A DNA stretch of 64,000 nt from Croceivirga radicis (GTDB lineage: Bacteria > Bacteroidota > Bacteroidia > Flavobacteriales > Flavobacteriaceae). Positions 27,576-35,823 of this stretch are shown here, piece after piece. The notes beneath the pieces are model-generated. The model did not search any database. It was not told the origin of the DNA and was given only the letters and a program-made list of their open reading frames with translations. A program made the position numbers and the translations under genes. The stretch is from assembly GCF_002072105.2 (NCBI RefSeq), contig NZ_MTBC01000011.1, positions 1 to 64,000 of the forward strand, read 5' to 3'. Position 1 is the first letter of the stretch. Every line of letters starts with the position of its first letter.

Positions 27576-29945
27576 ATGAAAAACATATATATTCTATTAG
27601 GTATCATTTGCCTTGCCTTAATTTCTTGTGAGCAAGGAATAGATGATATTACCAAAGTTGATCCAGGAGCTGATGAGACCGCTCCTCAAATCACCTTGAA
27701 CTATCCTACAGAAGGAACCGAAATTAAGGTTTTTGAAGAGACAACCAGTTTAGATATAGATTTTGAAGTAAAGGACGACATAGAGGTAAAATCAATTAAT
27801 ATTTTACTAGACGGTAGCTCAATTGCTCAGTTTTCTACCTTTACGGATTATAGAATTGTTCCCATCCAATACACCCACCAAGGCTTAGAAGACGGTGAAC
27901 ATGAACTTGCTATTACCGCAATAGATTTAGAAGGAAAGTCCACTACGGTTAGCGCGCAATTCACCAAAGCCCCACCCTACCAACCACTCTTTGAAGGTGA
28001 ACAATTTTACATGGCCTTTGATGGGGATTATATGGATTTAATAAGCTTTAAAAAAGCTACTGCCGTGGAGAGTCCTGGTTTTGCTGGGGATGGTTACGTG
28101 GGTGCAGATGCCTATAAAGGAGCGGAAAATAGCTATTTATCCTTTCCTATGGAAAACCTAAAAACTTCAGAATTCAGTGCGGCGTTTTGGTATAAAGTAG
28201 ATGCTAACCCAGACAGAGCGGGTATTTTGGTAGTCGGTGATGATGAAGAGGATCGTTTTCAAGGTTTCCGTTTGTTTAGAGAAGGGAACGGAACGGAGCA
28301 ACGCATAAAGCTAAACGTAGGAACGGGAGCTGGAGAAAGCTGGAACGATGGTGGCGTTATTGATGTTGCCGCTGGTGAATGGGTACACGTGACCATGGCT
28401 ATTTCTGCAACAAAAACCACTATTTTCTTTAACGGTGTAGAAATGCTATCTGCTACTTTGGAAGCTCCAATAGATTGGACCGGTTGTGAAACTATGACCA
28501 TAGGTGCTGGTGGCCCTACCTTTAGTTATTGGAATCACCTATCCGATAAAAGTAGTATAGATGAATTGCGCCTTTTTGATAAGGCATTGACCGCTACGGA
28601 TATTCAATTAATGATTAACGCTTTAAATCCCTATACACCACAATATGATGGCGAGTCTTTTTACATGCCGTTTGATGGCGATTTTATCGACTTGGTTGGT
28701 AGTAAAGCGGGGAGTGCTGTGGGCACCCCAACATTTGTTACAGATGGCAAAGAAAACCAAGCCCTTATGGGTGCAACCGATGCTTACGTAAATTACCCTT
28801 CTACAGGCTTAACCTCAGCAGAATTTAGTGCCAGTATGTGGTACCGCGTAAATGCAAGTCCAGACCGGGCGGGTATTTTGGTCATTGGTGATGATGAGGC
28901 AGATAGATTGCAAGGCTTCCGCCTATTTAGAGAAGGTTCGGCAGACGAACAACGCATCAAACTAAATGTTGGTACGGGAACCGCTGAGGTTTGGAATGAT
29001 GGTGATGTGATTGATGCAACAACAGGAGAATGGGTACACATTGCGGTTACCATAGCTAATGACAAAAATACCATTTACATTAATGGTTCAGAGGCACGGT
29101 CATCCAATATGGACGCACCTATAGATTGGACAGGCGTTGGTAACTTTACCATTGGTGCTGGCGGACCTACGTTTAGCTATTGGGACCACTTATCAGATTT
29201 AAGCGCTATAGATGAATTACGATTTTTCTCCAAGGCACTTAGCCCAGAAGAGGTAGCAGAAATAGCGGGGGGTACTTTTACACCCAAAAACTTTGGGTCT
29301 ACATTATTTCTACCTTTTGATGGCGATTATATAGATGATAACAATGGATTAGCCGCCACCATGGAAGGTACACCCGCTTTTGCCGGGGAAAGCAAAGAAG
29401 GTTCAGATGCCTATGCAGGTACAGCAGACGCGTATCTTACATTCCCCATAGATGGTTTATTAAACAACCAATTTAGCGGTGCCTTTTGGTACAAAGTAGA
29501 TGGCACCCCAGACAGGGCGGGTATTCTTACTGTGGCTCCGCCTATGATAGATGAGAGTACTAACGATTTATCCGCAGGCTTTCGTTTATTTAGAGAAGGT
29601 TCTGCAACGGAGCAACGTATAAAATTACACCTTGGAACCGCGGATGGTGATGTTTGGAACGACGGGGAAGTTTTAGATGTTACCGCTAATGAATGGGTAC
29701 ACATTGCCTTCACAGTTACCGAGACTGCCACCCAAATCTATTTTAATGGTGAGCCTGTTGCCAATTTTGGTGATATGACGGATAAAGTAATAAGTTGGGA
29801 AAATTGCTCCTTGTTATCCATTGGTTCTGGAGCACCAAATTTTATGGCATGGGGGCATTTATCGGATTCTAGTTATATAGACCAATTGTACCTATTTGAC
29901 CGTGCCTTATCTCAAGAAGAGATACAGGCCTTAATGAACCCGTAG
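27576..29945 (+). CDS. Surface lipoprotein with Ig-like domain and three LamG repeats
   Basis: Probable surface glycan-binding protein, 789 residues. A lipoprotein signal (ICLALISC, Cys18-19 region) is followed by an Ig-like domain (about 33-130) and three tandem concanavalin/LamG domains at about 138-350, 357-565 and 575-785. The repeats share near-identical cores such as PDRAGIL(V/T)V, GFRLFREG, EQRIKLN(V/L)GT, EWVHI and SIDELRLFDKAL, so they arose by duplication of about 655 bp. No catalytic domain is seen. Three binding modules on one anchor would raise avidity for a polymer. It sits where Bacteroidota PULs usually place their surface binding protein, right after susD. Confidence 0.85.
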   Translation: MKNIYILLGIICLALISCEQGIDDITKVDPGADETAPQITLNYPTEGTEIKVFEETTSLDIDFEVKDDIEVKSINILLDGSSIAQFSTFTDYRIVPIQYTHQGLEDGEHELAITAIDLEGKSTTVSAQFTKAPPYQPLFEGEQFYMAFDGDYMDLISFKKATAVESPGFAGDGYVGADAYKGAENSYLSFPMENLKTSEFSAAFWYKVDANPDRAGILVVGDDEEDRFQGFRLFREGNGTEQRIKLNVGTGAGESWNDGGVIDVAAGEWVHVTMAISATKTTIFFNGVEMLSATLEAPIDWTGCETMTIGAGGPTFSYWNHLSDKSSIDELRLFDKALTATDIQLMINALNPYTPQYDGESFYMPFDGDFIDLVGSKAGSAVGTPTFVTDGKENQALMGATDAYVNYPSTGLTSAEFSASMWYRVNASPDRAGILVIGDDEADRLQGFRLFREGSADEQRIKLNVGTGTAEVWNDGDVIDATTGEWVHIAVTIANDKNTIYINGSEARSSNMDAPIDWTGVGNFTIGAGGPTFSYWDHLSDLSAIDELRFFSKALSPEEVAEIAGGTFTPKNFGSTLFLPFDGDYIDDNNGLAATMEGTPAFAGESKEGSDAYAGTADAYLTFPIDGLLNNQFSGAFWYKVDGTPDRAGILTVAPPMIDESTNDLSAGFRLFREGSATEQRIKLHLGTADGDVWNDGEVLDVTANEWVHIAFTVTETATQIYFNGEPVANFGDMTDKVISWENCSLLSIGSGAPNFMAWGHLSDSSYIDQLYLFDRALSQEEIQALMNP

Positions 29946-29979
29946 ACTCAGTTAATACAAATCTTCAAGTTAATTTTAA

Positions 29980-31332
29980 ATGCGATTAATTTTAATGCAC
30001 TTGGCAATTGCATCCTTACTCCTAGGATGCAATGGCCAAAAGAAACAAGAAACCAAAACAACGCAGACCAAAAAGGTTGTGCTTTCTGATGAGCAATTAT
30101 TGGATAGCATACAGTACCAGACGTTCAATTATTTTTGGGAAGGTGCAGAGCCAAATTCCGGCCTAGCTAGAGAGCGTATACATTTAGATGATATTTACCC
30201 AACACACGACAAGGACATTATTACTACTGGCGGTTCTGGTTTTGGTCTAATGGCCATATTGGTGGGTGTAGAGCGTAATTTTATAACCAGAGCCCAAGCT
30301 TTAGAACGGTATGAAAAAATTGTAACCTTTTTAGAAAAAGCAGACCGTTTTAATGGTGCTTGGCCCCATTGGTTGCTGCCCAATGGCAAGGTTACCGCCT
30401 TTAGTAAAAAAGATAATGGCGGAGATTTGGTAGAGACTGCTTTTTTAGTGCAGGGGCTACTTACCGTTAGAGAATATTTTAAAGAAGGGTCTTCTAAAGA
30501 GCAAGAATTAGCAAACAGAATTCAAAAACTGTGGGAAGGCGTAGAATGGAATTGGTACACCAAAGGCAATGAAGATGTTTTGTATTGGCATTGGAGTCCA
30601 GAATATGGTTGGGAGATGAATTTTCCTGTTGGTGGTTACAATGAAGCCTTAATCATGTATATTTTGGCTGCTGGTTCTCCTACTCATTCCATACAGAAAT
30701 CGGTTTATGATAAAGGTTGGGCTAGAAATGGAGCCATTGCAAAAGATACTACTTATTACGGTCTAGAAACGGAGCTAGACCACTATGAGCATGATGCTTC
30801 TCCCGTAGGACCATTATTTTGGGCACACTACTCCTATTTGGGTTTAAATCCAAAAGGTCTAAAAGACCAATATGGCGATTACTGGAAGTTGAACAAAAAC
30901 CATGCTAAAATCCATTACAAACATGCCATTGCCAATCCTAATAACTTTAAAGGCTACGGTGAAAAAAATTGGGGTTTAACTTCTAGTTATTCCGTTAAGG
31001 GATATGCCGGACACCGACCCGATAATGACCTTGGCGTAATCTCGCCTACAGCTGCTTTATCTAGCATGCCCTATACGCCTAAAGAAAGCATTACTTACTT
31101 AAGAAGTTTATACCAAGAACAAGATAGTTTAGTAGGTAAATACGGCCCGTTTGATGCATACAGTCACCAAGAAAATTGGTACTTACCCAGATATTTGGCT
31201 ATAGACCAAGGCCCCATCCCAGTAATGATAGAAAATTACCGAAGTGGTTTGTTCTGGAATTTATTTATGAAGAATACAGACGTACAAAATGGCTTGGAAA
31301 CTTTAGGCTTTTCAATCTCTGAAAATCCCTAA
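29980..31332 (+). CDS. GH144 family glycoside hydrolase, first copy (lipoprotein)
   Basis: Member of the family once called glycoamylase-domain proteins (PF10091) and now GH144, whose characterised members are endo-beta-1,2-glucanases or release sophorose from beta-1,2-glucooligosaccharides. The 450 residues start with a lipoprotein signal (LAIASLLLGC). Conserved segments are TTGGSGFGLMAILVG near 78-92, GAWPHWL near 126, DLVETAFL near 150, LWEGVEWNWY near 184-193, GPLFWAHYSYLGLNPK near 285-300 and IDQGPIPVMIENYRSGLFWN near the end. The next copy starts 1 nt after its stop. Endo- versus exo-action cannot be told from sequence. Confidence 0.85.
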   Translation: MRLILMHLAIASLLLGCNGQKKQETKTTQTKKVVLSDEQLLDSIQYQTFNYFWEGAEPNSGLARERIHLDDIYPTHDKDIITTGGSGFGLMAILVGVERNFITRAQALERYEKIVTFLEKADRFNGAWPHWLLPNGKVTAFSKKDNGGDLVETAFLVQGLLTVREYFKEGSSKEQELANRIQKLWEGVEWNWYTKGNEDVLYWHWSPEYGWEMNFPVGGYNEALIMYILAAGSPTHSIQKSVYDKGWARNGAIAKDTTYYGLETELDHYEHDASPVGPLFWAHYSYLGLNPKGLKDQYGDYWKLNKNHAKIHYKHAIANPNNFKGYGEKNWGLTSSYSVKGYAGHRPDNDLGVISPTAALSSMPYTPKESITYLRSLYQEQDSLVGKYGPFDAYSHQENWYLPRYLAIDQGPIPVMIENYRSGLFWNLFMKNTDVQNGLETLGFSISENP

Positions 31333-31333
31333 T

Positions 31334-32701
31334 ATGACCTACAGAAATTTCATAGTTGCTTTATTAATCGTCGTCTCCCTATCTTCCTGTGGAGGCGATG
31401 ATTATACCTACACGCCTATCGAATTTCCTGATGATGCTACTACGGTTGAAGAACCCAATATTACGGACGAAGCCCTGTTAGACTTAACGCAAGAAACCAC
31501 TTTTGCCTATTTCTGGGATTATGCAGAAAGTAATTCTGGTGCCGCCAAGGAGCGTTATCATCCTAAAGAACCCCAAAAAGATGCCCAAGTGGTTACCACG
31601 GGTGGTTCTGGTTTTGGACTTATGGCAATTTTGGTTGGTATAGAAAGAGGCTTTATCACCAGAGAACAAGGCGTAGAAAGGATTGAAAAGATACTAGATT
31701 TTTTTACAGTTGCCGATAGATTTCATGGTGCTTGGCCACATTGGTTAAATGGTAGTACGGGCAACGTAATACCGTTTAGCGATAAAGATGATGGGGGTGA
31801 TTTAGTAGAAACTGCTTTTTTGGCACAAGGCTTAATCTGTATTAGCGAATACTTTAAAAACGGTACGGAAGCAGAAAAAATGCTTGCTAACAAAGCTACT
31901 GAACTATGGGAGGGTGTGGAATGGAATTGGTATACCCAAAACCAAAATGCTTTGTATTGGCATTGGAGCCCTACGTATGGCTTTGATATTAATTTAGAAT
32001 TAAAGGGATACAACGAAACGCTCATTACTTTTATTCTTGCCGCAGCTTCTACGGATTACAGTATTGATAAAGAAGTATACACCCAAGGTTGGGCGAGCAA
32101 TGGAGGTATTGCTTCAAATACCAATCAATATGGGTATCCCCTTGTGGTAAACCATGCTGGCGGTTCTAATTATGGCGGCCCCTTGTTTTGGGCACATTAT
32201 TCCTACTTAGGCTTAAATCCCAAAGAACTTTCGGACCAGTATGTAAACTATTGGACTGCCAATGTGAATCACACTAAAATCAACCTTAATTACAGTATAG
32301 AAAACCCAAAAGGGTTTAAAGATTACAGTGAAAACTGCTGGGGCCTAACCGCCAGTTATTCTAGAAATAACGACGGTAGTATTGGGTATAACGCCCATCA
32401 ACCAAGCAATGACATTGGTGTAATTTCACCAACAGCTGCAATCAGTTCTATTGTCTATACCCCAGAAGAATCGCTTAAAGCCATGCGCTATTTCTATTCT
32501 CATAAAGATAAACTACTAGGTCCTGCAGGCTTCTACGATGCTTTTAGCCCTGAATATAATTTTTGGGTAGCAGATGCTTATTTGGCCATTGACCAAGGTC
32601 CACAAATTATTATGATAGAAAACTACCGTAGTGGTTTGCTGTGGAACCTGTTTATGCAGTCTGAAGCAGTACAAAACGGGTTACAAAAACTAGGATTTTA
32701 A
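31334..32701 (+). CDS. GH144 family glycoside hydrolase, second copy (lipoprotein)
   Basis: Paralogue of the preceding gene with the same order of motifs (TTGGSGFGLMAILVG, GAWPHWL, DLVETAFLAQGL, LWEGVEWNWYT, GPLFWAHYSYLGLNP, GVISPTAAISS, AIDQGPQIIMIENYRSGLLW). It has 455 residues with its own lipoprotein signal (VVSLSSC) and a different N-terminal spacer. The two copies are clearly divergent, so a split of labour (one endo, one exo releasing sophorose) is a reasonable inference from the two activities known in GH144. It is 1 nt downstream of the first copy and 3 nt upstream of the esterase gene. Confidence 0.85.
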   Translation: MTYRNFIVALLIVVSLSSCGGDDYTYTPIEFPDDATTVEEPNITDEALLDLTQETTFAYFWDYAESNSGAAKERYHPKEPQKDAQVVTTGGSGFGLMAILVGIERGFITREQGVERIEKILDFFTVADRFHGAWPHWLNGSTGNVIPFSDKDDGGDLVETAFLAQGLICISEYFKNGTEAEKMLANKATELWEGVEWNWYTQNQNALYWHWSPTYGFDINLELKGYNETLITFILAAASTDYSIDKEVYTQGWASNGGIASNTNQYGYPLVVNHAGGSNYGGPLFWAHYSYLGLNPKELSDQYVNYWTANVNHTKINLNYSIENPKGFKDYSENCWGLTASYSRNNDGSIGYNAHQPSNDIGVISPTAAISSIVYTPEESLKAMRYFYSHKDKLLGPAGFYDAFSPEYNFWVADAYLAIDQGPQIIMIENYRSGLLWNLFMQSEAVQNGLQKLGF

Positions 32702-32704
32702 ACT

Positions 32705-33523
32705 ATGAAATCAAAAAAACTAATACTCCTGATTGGTCTTTTTATTCTTGGGCAAATGGCCTTAGCTCAAAACCAAGAAAAATTTTCCAAAGAAGTCTTT
32801 GTTCAAGGGGCAGACAGCTTACTTTTTAGGCAATTATTACCAAAAGACTTCAATCCAAAAAAAAGTTATCCTTTGGTGCTGTTCTTACACGGTGCTGGAG
32901 AGCGTGGTGCGGATAACACAAAGCAACTTACCCATGGTGCTGCTGTTTTTGCCACAGATAGAATACAAGAACAGTTTCCTGCCATAGTACTTTTTCCGCA
33001 ATGCCCAACAGACGATTACTGGTCTCAAGTTACCGTAGATAGAAGTAATTATCCCGTTCAATTAGATTTTAGGTATCAGGAAGGCCCTACCCAATCCATG
33101 AAAATGGTTTTACAATTATTGGACACTTATTTACAACAAGAGTTTGTAGACAAAGTCCAAGTATATGTTATGGGATTATCTATGGGAGGTATGGGTACGT
33201 TTGAGTTGATATACCGTAAACCTGAAACTTTTGCAGCAGCTATACCAATTTGCGGTGCTGGCGACCCCAAAAACGTTAATACCTATGCACAAACAACGCC
33301 TATATGGGCTTTTCATGGTGCCCAAGACAATGTAGTAGCACCTACCCAATCTTTAGCAATGGTAAATGCACTATTAGAAGCAGGGGCGCATCCAAAGTTT
33401 ACTCTATATGATTTTGCCAACCACAACAGCTGGGATCCTGCTTTTAAAGAACCAGACCTGTTACCGTGGTTGTTTAGTAAGACCAAAAATCAGAATACAG
33501 AAAAAAAGACGAATGAAAAATAA
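32705..33523 (+). CDS. Alpha/beta-hydrolase esterase (CE1/phospholipase-carboxylesterase type)
   Basis: Secreted or periplasmic esterase of 272 residues. A signal peptide (IGLFILGQMALAQ) precedes an alpha/beta-hydrolase fold with the oxyanion motif LFLHGAGERG near residues 58-67, nucleophile Ser159 in GLSMGGMG, the acid in GAQDNVV near 220 and the base in FANHNSW near 245. Proteins of this type are common in glycan loci, where they remove acyl or aromatic groups from polysaccharides. The setting suggests de-acylation of the glucan taken up here. The gene overlaps the GH3 gene by 11 nt. Confidence 0.8.
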   Translation: MKSKKLILLIGLFILGQMALAQNQEKFSKEVFVQGADSLLFRQLLPKDFNPKKSYPLVLFLHGAGERGADNTKQLTHGAAVFATDRIQEQFPAIVLFPQCPTDDYWSQVTVDRSNYPVQLDFRYQEGPTQSMKMVLQLLDTYLQQEFVDKVQVYVMGLSMGGMGTFELIYRKPETFAAAIPICGAGDPKNVNTYAQTTPIWAFHGAQDNVVAPTQSLAMVNALLEAGAHPKFTLYDFANHNSWDPAFKEPDLLPWLFSKTKNQNTEKKTNEK

Positions 33524-35819
33524 ACTTATCGCCTTAGGCCTATTGGTACTTATAACCCTAAGTTGCAATGAACAAAAGCCAGCCCAACCATCCCAAGAAC
33601 TACCGTACCAGAAAGAAGTAGATTCCATCTTGGCGCTGATGACTTTAGAAGAAAAGATTGGTCAATTAAATTTACCCTCTTCTGGGGATATTACTACAGG
33701 CCAAGCACAAAGCTCAGATATTGCTAGCAAAATTGCAGCAGGTAAAGTTGGGGGTTTATTCAATATAAAAACCGCGGCAAAAATTAAAGAAGTACAACGG
33801 ATTGCCGTAGAAGAAAGTCGGTTAAAAATTCCATTGTTATTTGGCATGGATGTTATTCACGGCTACCAAAGCACCTTCCCTATTCCACTGGGTCTTGCTG
33901 CCAGTTGGGATATGGATTTGATACAACAAACCGCAAGAGTTGCCGCTCAAGAGGCTTCTGCAGACGGTATAAACTGGACTTTTTCCCCTATGGTGGATAT
34001 CTCTAGAGACCCTCGGTGGGGTAGAATTTCCGAGGGCTCTGGAGAAGACCCTTTTCTTGGTGGTAAGATAGCTGCTGCAATGGTTAAAGGATATCAAGGA
34101 GATGATTTATCGGCAAACAATACCTTATTGGCCTGTGTTAAGCACTTTGCGTTGTATGGTGCCTCAGAAGCTGGTAGAGATTACAATACGGTAGACATGA
34201 GTAGAGTACGCATGTACAATGATTATCTACCACCGTATAAAGCTGCTATTGATGCCGGAGTAGCCTCTGTTATGGCATCTTTTAATGAAGTTGATGGTAT
34301 ACCGGCAACTGCCAATAAGTGGTTGTTAACAGAAGTGCTTAGAGAACAGTGGGGGTTTAATGGTTTTGTAGTTTCAGATTATACCGGAATTAATGAAATG
34401 GTGGCTCATGGTATTGGTAACCTACAACAAGTAAGTGCCAGAGCATTAAATGCCGGTTTGGATATGGATATGGTAGGCGAAGGATTTTTGACCACACTTA
34501 AACAATCGCTAGAAGAAGGATTGGTTTCTGAAATTAATATAGACACTGCTGTTAAACGCATCTTAACCGCTAAATACCAACTCGGTTTATTTGATGACCC
34601 TTACAAATATTGCGATACCACCCGTACTAAAAACGAAGTTTTCACCAAAGAGAATAGAGATTTTGCTCGTAAAGTGAGTGCAGAGTCTATGGTGCTTTTA
34701 AAAAACGAAGGCGTTTTACCCCTTAAAAAATCGGGCTCAATTGCCTTAATTGGCCCGCTGGCGAATACACCACACAACATGGCCGGTACCTGGAGTGTTG
34801 CCACACAGCAAGAAAAGTCTATTTCTGTTTTAGAAGGATTGAAAGAAGTTGCAGGTGAAGCGGTCACCATAAACTACGCAAAAGGTAGCAATGTTGCCTA
34901 TGACGAAGCCTATGAAAAACGCATTACCATGTTTGGTAAAGAGATTACCAGAGATGGCAGAACAGATGCGCAACTATTGGCAGAAGCCCTCGCTGTTGCC
35001 AAAAAATCTGACGTTGTTGTGGCGGCCATAGGAGAAACCGCAGAACGCAGCGGTGAAAGTAGTAGTATTACCAATTTGCAAATACCAAAAGCCCAGCAAG
35101 ACTTATTAGATGCACTTTTAGCCACAGGCAAACCCGTGGTAGTTGTGTTATTTACAGGGAGGCCACTGGCCATAACAAAAATGCAAGAGGAGGCACCTGC
35201 AATTTTAAATGCATGGTTTCCGGGGAGCGAAGCTGGTTTAGCTATTGCCGATGTATTGTTTGGAGCGGTAAATCCGTCTGGAAAATTAACCGCTACCTTT
35301 CCAAGAAATGTAGGACAAGTACCCCTGTTCTATGCTCATAAAAATACAGGTAGACCATTGGACCCAGCCAAAACAGCCGACTGCGGATTTCAAAAATTTA
35401 CCAGTAATTATTTAGATGTCTGCAATACCCCATTATATCCATTTGGTTTTGGATTAAGCTATACCACTTTTAGCTATTCTGATGTTACCCTAGATAAGGC
35501 AGAACTGGGACCAAACGACTCTATAACCGTTTCTGTTAAGGTAAAAAATACGGGTGATTTTGATGGTAAAGAAGTGGTACAACTATATGTAAGGGATGTT
35601 GTTAGGAGCACTACGCCTCCAGTTCGTGAACTAAAGGGATTCAAAAAAATATTCTTGAAGAAGGGCGAAGAACAAATCGTACAATTTAAACTGCAAACTG
35701 AAGATTTGAAATTCTATGATACGGACCTCAACTTTATTGCGGAACCCGGTGAATTTCAAGTGTTCGTTGGCGGGGATAGCACCACTGAACTACAAAATAG
35801 ATTTGAACTTGTAAATTAA
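33513..35819 (+). CDS. GH3 beta-glucosidase
   Basis: Family 3 glycoside hydrolase of 768 residues, BglX-like. A lipoprotein signal (LGLLVLITLSC) is followed by the TIM-barrel domain (about 30-345), with VKHFALYGASEAGRDYNTVD near 205-225 and the nucleophile Asp289 in GFVVSDYTG, the alpha/beta sandwich domain (about 385-600) and a C-terminal fibronectin III-like domain (about 665-760). An upstream start at 33408 is rejected because the signal peptide begins at 33513. In this PUL it should hydrolyse sophorose and short beta-1,2-glucooligosaccharides to glucose, as GH3 partners of GH144 do. Confidence 0.92.
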   Translation: MKNKLIALGLLVLITLSCNEQKPAQPSQELPYQKEVDSILALMTLEEKIGQLNLPSSGDITTGQAQSSDIASKIAAGKVGGLFNIKTAAKIKEVQRIAVEESRLKIPLLFGMDVIHGYQSTFPIPLGLAASWDMDLIQQTARVAAQEASADGINWTFSPMVDISRDPRWGRISEGSGEDPFLGGKIAAAMVKGYQGDDLSANNTLLACVKHFALYGASEAGRDYNTVDMSRVRMYNDYLPPYKAAIDAGVASVMASFNEVDGIPATANKWLLTEVLREQWGFNGFVVSDYTGINEMVAHGIGNLQQVSARALNAGLDMDMVGEGFLTTLKQSLEEGLVSEINIDTAVKRILTAKYQLGLFDDPYKYCDTTRTKNEVFTKENRDFARKVSAESMVLLKNEGVLPLKKSGSIALIGPLANTPHNMAGTWSVATQQEKSISVLEGLKEVAGEAVTINYAKGSNVAYDEAYEKRITMFGKEITRDGRTDAQLLAEALAVAKKSDVVVAAIGETAERSGESSSITNLQIPKAQQDLLDALLATGKPVVVVLFTGRPLAITKMQEEAPAILNAWFPGSEAGLAIADVLFGAVNPSGKLTATFPRNVGQVPLFYAHKNTGRPLDPAKTADCGFQKFTSNYLDVCNTPLYPFGFGLSYTTFSYSDVTLDKAELGPNDSITVSVKVKNTGDFDGKEVVQLYVRDVVRSTTPPVRELKGFKKIFLKKGEEQIVQFKLQTEDLKFYDTDLNFIAEPGEFQVFVGGDSTTELQNRFELVN

Positions 35820-35823
35820 ATAG

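Noticed and set aside
28259-29731. Three minus-strand open frames at matching places in the LamG gene
   Set aside because: They recur only because the sense strand is a triple repeat; no start signals or protein family support them.
29980-32701. Calling the tandem hydrolases glucoamylases
   Set aside because: The old domain name is misleading; the family is GH144, known for beta-1,2-glucan, and no starch-related domain is present.
33408-33512. Longer start for the GH3 gene
   Set aside because: It would overlap most of the esterase 3' end and bury the lipoprotein signal, which begins exactly at 33513.
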